Assembly (NCBI GenBank): GCA_945787445.1
Contig: CALZHT010000013.1
Coordinates: forward strand, 1-54,078
Direction of reading: 5' to 3'
Length of the DNA: 54,078 nucleotides
DNA from: an uncultured Desulfobulbaceae bacterium
Lineage (GTDB): Bacteria > Desulfobacterota > Desulfobulbia > Desulfobulbales > CALZHT01
Part shown: positions 1 through 9,665 of the stretch, piece after piece
Layout: every line of letters starts with the position of its first letter
How positions within the stretch are numbered: the first letter of the stretch is position 1
The notes under the pieces: generated by a model
Seen by the model: the letters and a program-made list of their open reading frames with translations, nothing else
What the model was told of the DNA's origin: nothing
Database searches by the model: none
Translations under genes and position numbers: made by a program

Positions 1-1
1 C

Positions 2-3000
2 GATGGCATTGATGACGATTGTGACGGAAGTACGGATGAGGACAACCCGGTTTGCTCCTGTGTCCCGACCGGTTTGGCGGACGACAATTGCGACGGTGTC
101 GACGATGATTGTAACGGCCCCGCCGATGACGCCTATGTTTCACAGGCAACGAGCTGCGGTATTGGTGTCTGCGCCTCGACCGGTTCCACCTCCTGTGTGA
201 ACGGCACAGAGCAGGACAGCTGCACCGCCGGTTCACCGACCGGTGCTGATAACGACTGTAATGGTCTCGATGAGAACTGCAACGGCGTAGCCGATGATGC
301 CTATGTTTCCCAGTCAACAAGCTGTGGTATTGGTGTCTGCGCCTCGACCGGTTCCACCTCCTGTGTGAACGGTGCAGAGCAGGACAGCTGCACTGCGGGT
401 ACACCATCCACTGAGATCTGCGACAACTTGGACAATAACTGCAACGGTACAGTTGACGAGAATCTTACCCGGGCGACGACCTGCGGTGTTGGTGAGTGTG
501 GTTCCACCGGAATCGAGACCTGCAGCGCCGGAACTTGGGGCGGCGATACCTGTACACCCGGCACCCCGACCGCCGAGGTCTGCGACGATCTTGATAATGA
601 CTGTGATGGTGTTATAGACAGCTTTTTCCGGACAACCACCTGCGGTGTTGGTGAGTGCGCCGGTAATACAGGGTCCCAGGCCTGTATGTATGGGGTCTGG
701 GGTACCGACAGCTGTGATCCTTTTGCCGGAGCGGGTATTGAAGGTCCAGGCTCTCAAGATCCGACCTGCAGCGATACCCTGGATAATGACTGCGACGGTT
801 TGACGGATATGAGCGATACCAATTGTCAGGATAATGTTGAAAACGACTGTTTTGACGGTATCGACAATGATGGCAACGGTCTTACCGATTGTGAAGATAT
901 AAATTGCTACGGTAGGACGAGCACTTCCTGCAGCACCGGCCAACTGGGAATCTGTGCCGCAGGAACGATTACCTGTCAGGGGGGGGGCGAGGTCTGTGTG
1001 GCAGACAACCAGCCCCAGGCAGAATTGTGTGACGGCCTGGATAATGACTGTGACGGCACCATAGACGGCACATCCCGGACAGTCTTCTGCGGAGTCGGCG
1101 CCTGTGCAGGCAATAGCGGCACTGAGACCTGTACCGCCGGAACCTGGGGGAATTCCACCTGTGATCCTTTAGCCGGCGCAACTGCAGAAACCTGTGACAA
1201 TATCGACAACAACTGTGACGGTTCCATAGATGAAGGGTTGACAGAACCCACCACCTGCGGTGTTGGTGCGTGTTCGGCAACCGGAAGCAGAACCTGTTCC
1301 GCCGGCAACTGGACCGATACCTGCACGCCGGGCAGCCCGTCCGCTGAAGTCTGCGACGGTCTTGACAATGACTGTGACGGCACGATTGATGGCATTACCC
1401 GGGCCACCACCTGCGGAGTTGGCGAGTGCGGTTCCACCGGTATGGAGACCTGCACCGGCGGCACCTGGGGCGGCAATACCTGCACACCCGGCGCCCCCTC
1501 TTTTGAGGTCTGCGACAATCTGGACAACAACTGCGACGGTGCAGTGGATGAGAACCTGACCAGAACAAGCACTTGCGGGATCGGTGAGTGCGGTGCCACC
1601 GGAATCGAGACCTGTACAAGCGGCGTCTGGGGTGATGATACCTGTACACCGGGTTCTCCTTCTGCTGAAGTGTGCGACGGTCTGGACAATGACTGCGACG
1701 GCGCAGTTGACGGCATAATCCGCCCGTCAACCTGCGGGGTCGGCGAATGTACCGGTAACAGCGGTACGGAGACCTGTGCGGACGGGATCTGGGGCAACGA
1801 CACGTGCGATCCGCTGGCCGGCTCTATTCCTGAAGGTCCGATGGGTAGTCCGACCTGCGGCGACGGTCTGGACAACGACTGCGACGGCATAACCGATATG
1901 GCTGATCCCAGCTGTTCAGCCCCGGTTCCCTTCACCTATACCGAGGATTTCGAAGCCGGTGTGCTGGGACCGGAATGGACCACCAACAGCACGGCCCAGG
2001 GCCGCATCGAGGTGACCACCGCCAATTCTCCCTGTAACGGCGGCTATCATGTCACCATGGATGACTACGCATCAGGCGGCATGCTTTCTCTGAACGAACT
2101 GGTGCTGACCTATGATTTGGCCGGGGCGAGCGGTGTAACCTTGAGCTTCTCTCACAAGGATTTAGGTGATGAAGACCATGTGCTTCCTGATACCTTTACC
2201 GGTTCCGCCAACGGCGACGGTGTTTCCGTAAGTGCCGACGGCGTAACCTGGTACAAGGTGCAGGGCCTTGTCACTGCCGACGGTATCAGCCCTTCCTGCC
2301 GGCAGTTTGTCGTGGATCTGGATGCGGCAATTACTGCGGCCGGTATCAACTATAACGACACCTTCATGATCAAGTTCCAGCAGTTTGATAACTATCCGAT
2401 CACCGGTGGCGACGGCATGGCCTTTGATGATATAGAAATCAGCGGCGCCTCCACCGGCGGCGGGTCCTGCACCGACGGTCAGACCCGGGCCACCACCTGC
2501 GGCACCGGTGAGTGTGCTGCCATCGGCATGGAGACCTGCACCGGCGGCGTTTGGGGTGGTGATACCTGTACGCCTGGTACCCCGTCTACCGAGGTCTGCG
2601 ATAACCTGGACAACAACTGTGACGGTGCCATTGATGAAAACCTGACCCAGCCTACCACTTGCGGGGTGGGCGAGTGTGCCGGCAATACCGGCATCGAAAC
2701 CTGCTCGGCCGGCGCCTGGGGTGGTGACACCTGTGATCCGTTTGCCGGGGCTACAGCAGAAACCTGCGACGGTCTGGACAACAACTGCGACGGTACGGTG
2801 GATGAAGGCTGCGGTTGTACTGAGGGTGCAACCCGGCCCACGGTGTGCGGTTACGGTGAGTGCGCTTCCACCGGTATCGAGACCTGTTCCGGCGGTATGT
2901 GGGTCGGTGATACCTGTACACCGGGCACGCCGTCCGCTGAAATATGCGACGGTCTTGATAATGACTGTAACGGTACAGTGGATGACGGCCTGACCCGGGC

Positions 3001-6000
3001 AACCACATGCGGGGTTGGCGAGTGCGGTTCCACCGGAATTGAGACCTGCACCGGCGGCGCCTGGGGTGGAGATACCTGCACACCCGGCACTCCGTCCGCC
3101 GAAGTTTGCGATAACCTGGACAATAACTGTGACGGCTCCGTTGACGAGAACCTGACCAGATCAAGCAGTTGCGGTGTCGGCGAGTGCGGTTCCACCGGAA
3201 TTGAGACCTGTACAGCCGGGGTTTGGGGCAATGATACCTGTGTACCCGGTACCCCGTCTTCTGAAGTATGCGACGGTCTTGACAATGACTGCGACGGCAC
3301 GGTTGACGGCATGACCCAGGCAACCACCTGCGGGATCGGTGAATGTGCAGGCAACACCGGTATGGAGACCTGCAGCGCCGGTGCCTGGGGCAACGACACC
3401 TGCGATCCGCTGGCCGGTTCATCGGCTGAAGGTCCGCAAGGCCATGCAACCTGTGGCGACGGTCTGGACAACGACTGCGACGGCAGCACCGATATGGCTG
3501 ATCCCAGCTGTTCGGCCCCGGTTCCCTTCACCTATCTGGAAGATTTCGAATCCGGGGTGCTGGGAGCGGAATGGACCACCAACAGCACGGCCCAGGGCCG
3601 CATTGAGGTGACTACAACAAGTGCACCCTGTAACGGCAGCTATCATGTCACCATGGATGACTCCAGATCAGGCGGCTTGATTTCTCTGAACGAGCTGGTG
3701 CTGGCCTATGATCTGGCCGGGGCGAGCGGCGTGACCTTGAGCTTCTATCATAAGGAATACGGTGATGAAGACCATGTCCTGCCTGCTACCTTTACCGGCT
3801 CCGCCAATGGCGACGGTGTTTCCGTAAGTGCCGACGGCGTAACCTGGTACAAGGTGCAGGGTCTTGTCGGTGCTGACGGCATCAGTCCTTCCTGCCGGCA
3901 GTTTGTCGTGGATCTGGATGCGGCAATTGCCACGGCCGGCATCAGCTATACCGACACCTTCATGATCAAGTTCCAGCAGTTTGATAATTACCCGATTACA
4001 GCCGGAGACGGCATGGCCTTTGATGATATAGAGATCAACGGCCTCTCCTCCGGCGGCGGCGGGCCCTGCACCGACGGGCAGACCCGGCCGACAACATGCG
4101 GCACCGGCGAGTGCGCTTCAGCCGGCATGGAGACCTGTTCCGGCGGCGTCTGGGGCGGTGATACCTGTACACCCGGTACCCCGTCTTCCGAAGTGTGCGA
4201 TAACCTGGATAACAACTGCGACGGTGCCATTGACGAAGGTCTGACCAGAGGCACCACCTGCGGTGTAGGCGAATGTGCCGGTAATACCGGTGTGGAGACC
4301 TGCGCAGCCGGTGCCTGGGGTGGTGACACCTGTGATCCCTTTGCCGGCGCCACCGTAGAAACCTGTGATGGATTGGACAATAACTGTGACGGTACGGTGG
4401 ATGAGGGCTGCGGTTGCACCGAGGGCCAGACCCGGCCGACCATCTGCGGCACCGGTGAGTGCTCTTCCACCGGTATCGAGACCTGTTCCGGCGGTATGTG
4501 GGTTGGTGACACCTGTACACCCGGCACTCCATCCGCCGAAGTGTGCGACGGTCTTGATAATGACTGTAACGGCACCGTGGATAACGGCCTGACCCGGGCC
4601 ACCACCTGCGGGGTTGGCGAGTGCGGTTCCACCGGAGTTGAGACCTGTTCTAGCGGCGTTTGGGGCGGTGATACCTGTACACCTGGCATCCCGTCCGCCG
4701 AAGTGTGCGATAACCTGGATAACAACTGCGATGGTTCAGTGGATGAGAACCTGACCAGGTCAAGCAGCTGCGGGGTCGGCGAGTGCGGTTCCACCGGAGT
4801 TGAGACCTGTACAGCCGGGATTTGGGGTAATGATACCTGTATACCCGGCAGCCCGTCCGCTGAAGTGTGCGACGGTCTGGACAATGACTGTGACGGTAGT
4901 ATTGACGGCATGACCCGTGCTTCTACCTGCGGTGTCGGCGAATGTGCCGGCAATACCGGTGTGGAGACCTGCAGCGCCGGTGCCTGGGGCAACGATACCT
5001 GCGATCCGCTGGCCGGCTCATCGGCTGAAGGTCCGCAAGGCGATGCAACCTGTGGCGACGGTCTGGACAACGACTGTGACGGCAACACCGATATGACCGA
5101 TCCCAGTTGTTCGGCCCCGGTTCCCTTCACCTATCTGGAAGATTTCGAGTCCGGTGTGCTGGGAGCGGAATGGACCACCAACAGCACGGCCCAGGGCCGC
5201 ATTGAGGTGACTACAACAAGCACACCTTGTAATGGCAGCTATCATGTCACCATGGATGACTATGCATCAGGCGGCTTGCTTTCTCTGAACGAACTGGTGC
5301 TGACCTATGATCTGGCCGGAGCGAGCGGGGTGACCTTGAGCTTCTCTCACAAGGAATACAGTGATGAAGACCATGTCATGCCAGCTACCTTTACAGGTTC
5401 CGCCAATGGTGACGGTGTGGCCGTAAGTGCCGACGGCGTGATATGGTATAAGGTGCAGGGTCTTGTTGGTGCTGACGGCATCAGTCCTTCCTGCCAGCAG
5501 TTTGTCGTGGATCTGGACGCTGCGATTGTTGCGGCCGGCATCAGCTATAGCGACACCTTCATGATCAAGTTCCAGCAGTTTGATAATTACCCGATCACAG
5601 CAGGAGATGGCTTTGCCTTTGATGATATCCAGCTTACCGGTGAGAATTCAAGCGGCGGACCCTGCATCGATGGTCAGACCCGTCCCACAACCTGCGGCAC
5701 CGGGGAGTGCGCTTCCACAGGAATTGAGACCTGTTCCAGCGGCATTTGGACTGGTGATACCTGTACTCCCGGCACTCCATCTGCCGAGATCTGCGATGGT
5801 CTGGATAACAACTGTGACGGTTCTGTTGATGAAGGTCTGACCAGAGGAACCACCTGCGGAGTCGGTGAGTGTGCCGGCAATACCGGCATGGAAACCTGTG
5901 CGGCCGGTGCTTGGGTTGGTGATACCTGTGATCCTTTTGCAGGTGCAACCGCCGAGGTTTGCGACAACCTGGATAACAACTGCAACGGCAGTGTTGATGA

Positions 6001-9000
6001 AGGTCTGACCAGAGGTACTTCTTGTGGTGTCGGCGCCTGTACCGGCAATACCGGCATTGAGACCTGTACAGCCGGTACCTGGGTTGGTGATACCTGTGAT
6101 CCGTTTGCCGGCGCCACTACTGAAGTGTGCGAAGGCAGTGTTGATGAGAATTGCGACGGTACGGTGGATGAGGGCTGCGGTTGCACCGACGGCCAAACCA
6201 GACCGACAAACTGCGGTACCGGTGAGTGCGCTTCTACAGGAATAGAGACATGTTCCGGAGGTGTCTGGGGCGGTGATACGTGCACACCTGGAGCCCCTTC
6301 TGCAGAAATCTGCGACAACCTGGACAATAACTGCGATGGTTCCGTGGATGAAAGTCTGACCAGAGGCACCACTTGCGGTGTCGGCGCCTGTGCCGGCAAT
6401 ACCGGTATTGAGACCTGTACGGCCGGAACCTGGGGTGGTAATACCTGTGATCCGTTTGCCGGCGCCACCGCTGAAGTCTGTGACGGCAGTGTTGATGAGA
6501 ACTGTGACGGTACGGTGGATGAGGGCTGCGGCTGCACAGACGGTCAGACCCGTGCCACCACCTGCGGCACCGGTGAGTGCGCTTCCACAGGAATCGAGAC
6601 CTGTTCCGGCGGCGTCTGGGGCGGTGATACCTGTACACCCGGCACTCCGTCCGCTGAAGTCTGCGATAACCTGGATAACAACTGCGACGGTTCTACAGAT
6701 GAAGGCCTGACCAGGGGGACCTCCTGCGGTGTCGGCGCCTGTGCCGGCAATACCGGCCTTGAGACCTGTACGGCCGGTACCTGGGGTGGTGATACCTGTG
6801 ATCCGTTCGCCGGCGCCACCGCGGAAGTTTGCGACGGCATTGTTGATGAAAACTGCGACGGTACGGTGGATGAAGGCTGCGGCTGCACCGACGGCCAAAC
6901 CCAGCCCTGCGGTACTTCTGATGTCGGCGAATGCCAACTCGGTACCCAGACGTGTTCCGGCGGAACCTGGGGAGCTTGTATCGGCAATATCGAGCCGGCC
7001 ACGGAAACCTGCGATGGTCTGGACAACAACTGTGACGGCACTGTTGACGAGAATCTGACCAGGGCCACCACCTGCGGTGTTGGTGAGTGTGCCGGCAATA
7101 CCGGCATGGAAACCTGTACGGCAGGAACATGGGGTAGTGACACCTGCGATCCTCTGGCCGGAGCAACCGCCGAAGTCTGCGATAACCTTGACAACAACTG
7201 TGACGGTTCCGTGGATGAAGGCCTGACCAGAGGCACCACCTGCGGTGTTGGCGCCTGTGCCGGTAATACCGGTATGGAGACCTGTACAGCCGGAACATGG
7301 GGTAGTGACACCTGTGATCCGTTTGCCGGCGCCACCGCGGAAGTCTGTGACGGCAGCATTGATGAGAACTGCGACGGTACGGTGGATGAAGGCTGCGGCT
7401 GCACCGACGGCCAGACCCGGCCGACGACCTGCGGCACCGGTGAGTGTGCTTCCACAGGAATAGAGACCTGTTCCGGCGGCGTCTGGGGCGCTGACACCTG
7501 TATACCGGGCGCTCCGTCAGCAGAAGTCTGCGATAATCTTGATAACAACTGCGACGGCACTATCGATGAGAATCTGACCAGGTCAAGCATCTGTGGTGTC
7601 GGCGAGTGCAGCTCCACAGGTATTGAGACCTGTGCCGCCGGCATCTGGGGCAGCGATACCTGTATACCGGGTGCACCTTCCGCTGAGGTCTGTGACAACT
7701 TGGACAACAACTGCGACGGCACTATCGATGAGAACCTGACCAGGGCAACCAACTGCGGTGTGGGTGAATGCGGTTCCACCGGAATTGAGACCTGTATTTC
7801 CGGCATCTGGGGTAGTGATACCTGTATGCCGGGTGCGCCGTCAACAGAAGGTCCCTCAGGAGATCCGACCTGCAGTGATACCCTGGATAATGACTGCGAC
7901 GGTATGACAGATGCAGGTGACAGTGATTGTCAAGGTAGCACGCCATTTGATCAGCTTGATGACTTTGCCGGGCTGGCCAACGGCACCCGACCGAACTTCG
8001 GTAACTGGACCGGTGTCAACGGCTCCGACGGCACCATGGGATGGGTTGTCCTTTCCGGATCAACCGGCTCCAGCAGTACCGGGCCGACGGCCGGCAATCC
8101 TGGTCCCTATGTCTACCTGGAAAGTTCAGCTTCCAGCCAGACATATGGTGTCGGAGTAACAGCCGGAAGTTCCCAGTACATTGTCAGCAATGTTATTGAT
8201 GCATCGCAATACAGTTCATTGTCTTTTACCTTTGATTGGAACATGAATGTCGACAACAATGCCGATGCGTCATTACATGTCGATGTCTGGAACGGCAGTG
8301 GTTGGGATCTAGATGTCAGCGGCGGTGCAATCAACACTGGCAATAATGCTGATGTCTGGGTAAACGAAGCGGCAATTGATCTGTCCGGATACAACAACAC
8401 CGATTTCCAGGTTAGAATCAGATACGTTGTCGGCAGCGGCACCATCTATCGCAACGATGTTGCGGTTGATAACCTCCATATCACAGGGACAGTTGGCCCC
8501 TGCACTGATGGGCAAACACGCCCAACCACTTGTGGTGTTGGCGAATGCGGATCCACAGGAATCGAGACCTGCACAGCCGGTGTATGGGATGGCGATACTT
8601 GTTCACCCGGCGCCCCGTCGACGGAAATCTGCGATAATCTGGACAACGACTGTGACGGCACTATAGATGGGATGATCAGAGGAACCACCTGCGGTGTTGG
8701 TGCATGTGCCGCTAATACCGGAACCGAGATCTGTACAGCAGGTGCCTGGGGTAACGATACTTGTGACCCGCTTGCAGGAGCTGTTACTGAAGGACCTTCC
8801 GGTGACCAGACCTGTACCGATTCCCTTGACAATGACTGCGACGGACTGACCGATGCAGGTGACAGTGATTGTCAGGGTAGTAGTTATCCACCTGCCTGCG
8901 ATGCCGGCAATGGCAATGATACCATTGAAACACCGCTGGATAGGGCTGAGTGGGATGACGGGGGTAATGATGGCGAGTTGGAAATCCGGGCCATCAATAA

Positions 9001-9214
9001 CATCGGCACAAGTAACGGTACGCAATTCTTTTTCACATATAGTGAAACCGGCAGTACTGTGTATCCCATGCCGTATGATGGGAGTAACGAATTTAGATTC
9101 AGACAAACCGGCTTTCCATATTCAAACGGCGCAACAGTGACGGTCTGGTCAGAGGATGGTAGCGGCAATATCCAAGATGTTGCCTGCGATGAACCGGTAG
9201 AAGACAAGACCTGA
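2..9214 (+). CDS. Giant Cys/Asp-rich repeat surface protein (5' partial)
   Basis: The frame is open from base 2, so the true start lies upstream; at least 3070 residues are visible. Most of it is tandem units of about 45-55 residues, each with a CGxGEC..TG.ETC segment, a W-G-x-D-TC segment and an LDN[ND]C[DN]G..D motif; I count about 40 of the last. This Asp-rich motif resembles the metal-binding motif annotated in MopE-type proteins and is probably Ca-binding (family knowledge). Three near-identical beta-rich modules of about 180 residues interrupt the repeats (from 1922, 3518 and 5117), and a different MAM/concanavalin-like module lies at about 7940-8500. The last 105 residues (about 8890-9214) match the C-terminus of the cytochrome at 16354-17457. 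Almost every repeat has four or more cysteines, implying heavy disulfide bonding outside the cytoplasm. The exact function is unknown; an adhesin, sheath or matrix protein is inferred. Confidence 0.9.
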   Translation, partial: DGIDDDCDGSTDEDNPVCSCVPTGLADDNCDGVDDDCNGPADDAYVSQATSCGIGVCASTGSTSCVNGTEQDSCTAGSPTGADNDCNGLDENCNGVADDAYVSQSTSCGIGVCASTGSTSCVNGAEQDSCTAGTPSTEICDNLDNNCNGTVDENLTRATTCGVGECGSTGIETCSAGTWGGDTCTPGTPTAEVCDDLDNDCDGVIDSFFRTTTCGVGECAGNTGSQACMYGVWGTDSCDPFAGAGIEGPGSQDPTCSDTLDNDCDGLTDMSDTNCQDNVENDCFDGIDNDGNGLTDCEDINCYGRTSTSCSTGQLGICAAGTITCQGGGEVCVADNQPQAELCDGLDNDCDGTIDGTSRTVFCGVGACAGNSGTETCTAGTWGNSTCDPLAGATAETCDNIDNNCDGSIDEGLTEPTTCGVGACSATGSRTCSAGNWTDTCTPGSPSAEVCDGLDNDCDGTIDGITRATTCGVGECGSTGMETCTGGTWGGNTCTPGAPSFEVCDNLDNNCDGAVDENLTRTSTCGIGECGATGIETCTSGVWGDDTCTPGSPSAEVCDGLDNDCDGAVDGIIRPSTCGVGECTGNSGTETCADGIWGNDTCDPLAGSIPEGPMGSPTCGDGLDNDCDGITDMADPSCSAPVPFTYTEDFEAGVLGPEWTTNSTAQGRIEVTTANSPCNGGYHVTMDDYASGGMLSLNELVLTYDLAGASGVTLSFSHKDLGDEDHVLPDTFTGSANGDGVSVSADGVTWYKVQGLVTADGISPSCRQFVVDLDAAITAAGINYNDTFMIKFQQFDNYPITGGDGMAFDDIEISGASTGGGSCTDGQTRATTCGTGECAAIGMETCTGGVWGGDTCTPGTPSTEVCDNLDNNCDGAIDENLTQPTTCGVGECAGNTGIETCSAGAWGGDTCDPFAGATAETCDGLDNNCDGTVDEGCGCTEGATRPTVCGYGECASTGIETCSGGMWVGDTCTPGTPSAEICDGLDNDCNGTVDDGLTRATTCGVGECGSTGIETCTGGAWGGDTCTPGTPSAEVCDNLDNNCDGSVDENLTRSSSCGVGECGSTGIETCTAGVWGNDTCVPGTPSSEVCDGLDNDCDGTVDGMTQATTCGIGECAGNTGMETCSAGAWGNDTCDPLAGSSAEGPQGHATCGDGLDNDCDGSTDMADPSCSAPVPFTYLEDFESGVLGAEWTTNSTAQGRIEVTTTSAPCNGSYHVTMDDSRSGGLISLNELVLAYDLAGASGVTLSFYHKEYGDEDHVLPATFTGSANGDGVSVSADGVTWYKVQGLVGADGISPSCRQFVVDLDAAIATAGISYTDTFMIKFQQFDNYPITAGDGMAFDDIEINGLSSGGGGPCTDGQTRPTTCGTGECASAGMETCSGGVWGGDTCTPGTPSSEVCDNLDNNCDGAIDEGLTRGTTCGVGECAGNTGVETCAAGAWGGDTCDPFAGATVETCDGLDNNCDGTVDEGCGCTEGQTRPTICGTGECSSTGIETCSGGMWVGDTCTPGTPSAEVCDGLDNDCNGTVDNGLTRATTCGVGECGSTGVETCSSGVWGGDTCTPGIPSAEVCDNLDNNCDGSVDENLTRSSSCGVGECGSTGVETCTAGIWGNDTCIPGSPSAEVCDGLDNDCDGSIDGMTRASTCGVGECAGNTGVETCSAGAWGNDTCDPLAGSSAEGPQGDATCGDGLDNDCDGNTDMTDPSCSAPVPFTYLEDFESGVLGAEWTTNSTAQGRIEVTTTSTPCNGSYHVTMDDYASGGLLSLNELVLTYDLAGASGVTLSFSHKEYSDEDHVMPATFTGSANGDGVAVSADGVIWYKVQGLVGADGISPSCQQFVVDLDAAIVAAGISYSDTFMIKFQQFDNYPITAGDGFAFDDIQLTGENSSGGPCIDGQTRPTTCGTGECASTGIETCSSGIWTGDTCTPGTPSAEICDGLDNNCDGSVDEGLTRGTTCGVGECAGNTGMETCAAGAWVGDTCDPFAGATAEVCDNLDNNCNGSVDEGLTRGTSCGVGACTGNTGIETCTAGTWVGDTCDPFAGATTEVCEGSVDENCDGTVDEGCGCTDGQTRPTNCGTGECASTGIETCSGGVWGGDTCTPGAPSAEICDNLDNNCDGSVDESLTRGTTCGVGACAGNTGIETCTAGTWGGNTCDPFAGATAEVCDGSVDENCDGTVDEGCGCTDGQTRATTCGTGECASTGIETCSGGVWGGDTCTPGTPSAEVCDNLDNNCDGSTDEGLTRGTSCGVGACAGNTGLETCTAGTWGGDTCDPFAGATAEVCDGIVDENCDGTVDEGCGCTDGQTQPCGTSDVGECQLGTQTCSGGTWGACIGNIEPATETCDGLDNNCDGTVDENLTRATTCGVGECAGNTGMETCTAGTWGSDTCDPLAGATAEVCDNLDNNCDGSVDEGLTRGTTCGVGACAGNTGMETCTAGTWGSDTCDPFAGATAEVCDGSIDENCDGTVDEGCGCTDGQTRPTTCGTGECASTGIETCSGGVWGADTCIPGAPSAEVCDNLDNNCDGTIDENLTRSSICGVGECSSTGIETCAAGIWGSDTCIPGAPSAEVCDNLDNNCDGTIDENLTRATNCGVGECGSTGIETCISGIWGSDTCMPGAPSTEGPSGDPTCSDTLDNDCDGMTDAGDSDCQGSTPFDQLDDFAGLANGTRPNFGNWTGVNGSDGTMGWVVLSGSTGSSSTGPTAGNPGPYVYLESSASSQTYGVGVTAGSSQYIVSNVIDASQYSSLSFTFDWNMNVDNNADASLHVDVWNGSGWDLDVSGGAINTGNNADVWVNEAAIDLSGYNNTDFQVRIRYVVGSGTIYRNDVAVDNLHITGTVGPCTDGQTRPTTCGVGECGSTGIETCTAGVWDGDTCSPGAPSTEICDNLDNDCDGTIDGMIRGTTCGVGACAANTGTEICTAGAWGNDTCDPLAGAVTEGPSGDQTCTDSLDNDCDGLTDAGDSDCQGSSYPPACDAGNGNDTIETPLDRAEWDDGGNDGELEIRAINNIGTSNGTQFFFTYSETGSTVYPMPYDGSNEFRFRQTGFPYSNGATVTVWSEDGSGNIQDVACDEPVEDKT
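1922..5650 (+). repeat. 1.6-kb higher-order tandem repeat within the giant gene
   Basis: The three beta-rich modules start at 1922, 3518 and 5117, so the period is 1596 and then 1599 bp. Each complete period carries one module followed by six Cys/Asp-rich units. The third period departs from the pattern after the module. Modules two and three are nearly identical at DNA level over long stretches, indicating recent duplication or gene conversion. Such repeats may also be collapsed or expanded by assembly. Confidence 0.85.
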
Positions 9215-9253
9215 TAGTTCGTAAGAAATTGTAACTCAGAGCAAAAACTATGC

Positions 9254-9297
9254 GAAAATGAAAGGTTGCCTTTTCATAGAGGCTGCCTTTCATTTTC
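9254..9297 (+). terminator. Hairpin after the giant gene
   Basis: Arms GAAAATGAAAGG and CCTTTCATTTTC, with a partly paired inner segment, start about 40 bases after the stop codon. The hairpin ends in a T-rich arm rather than a long T tract, so it may terminate transcription in both directions only weakly. Confidence 0.55.
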
Positions 9298-9508
9298 GTC
9301 CGTTAATCATCATTTATGGGCATGTTACTCCCCGCGGTCTCGCCCGCAAGGGGGTTCACATAACTTAGACAAGCACAGGTAAAGAACATAAACAGCGGGA
9401 AATACACTTTATATAAAAGTAGAAACGATCGCTGATAGTCTATAGCGTGAGCCATTTCCTCATTTTTTGTGGTGAGGATTGTAAATAGAAATTTTTTCGT
9501 CCAATGAA
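9298..9508. other. Intergenic segment without a recognisable gene
   Basis: No supported open frame was found. A CCCCGCGG...GCAAGGGGG stretch near 9333-9354, followed by an ACAAGCACAGGTAAAGAACAT-like stretch, resembles a decayed copy of the palindromic element seen at 15993 and 44392. The resemblance is weak. Confidence 0.35.
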
Positions 9509-9636
9509 CTGATGCCACGTTGCATGCAAAGAGGTAACAAGGCGGCAAGGAGAAGGCTCCGGAGGCGTATATGAAATACGTCGAGGAAGCCGACGACGCA
9601 GCCAACAAAGTTAGAATTTGAATGCGACTTGGCATG
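9509..9636 (+). mobile_element. MITE-like element, copy 1 (128 bp)
   Basis: The ends are imperfect inverted repeats: CTGATGCCACGTTGCATGC at the left and TTTGAATGCGACTTGGCATG at the right. The interior contains GAGGTAACAAGGC and a 40-base core around GAGGCGTATATGAAATACG. The same element occurs inverted at 47653-47811. It has no coding capacity for a transposase. It sits about 30 bp before the start of the protease-cytochrome gene and after the giant gene's terminator, so it occupies that gene's promoter/leader region. Confidence 0.7.
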
Positions 9637-9665
9637 AAATCCTTTTCGAGCGTAAAGGTGAAATT

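Noticed and set aside
1-9214. Long open frames on the minus strand and in other plus frames across the giant gene
   Set aside because: They arise from the GC-rich repetitive codons of the real frame; they have Pro/Ser- or Arg-rich nonsense composition and no start signals.
2-9214. Possible CRISPR array because of regular repeats
   Set aside because: The repeats are coding, vary in sequence and have no unique equal-length spacers.
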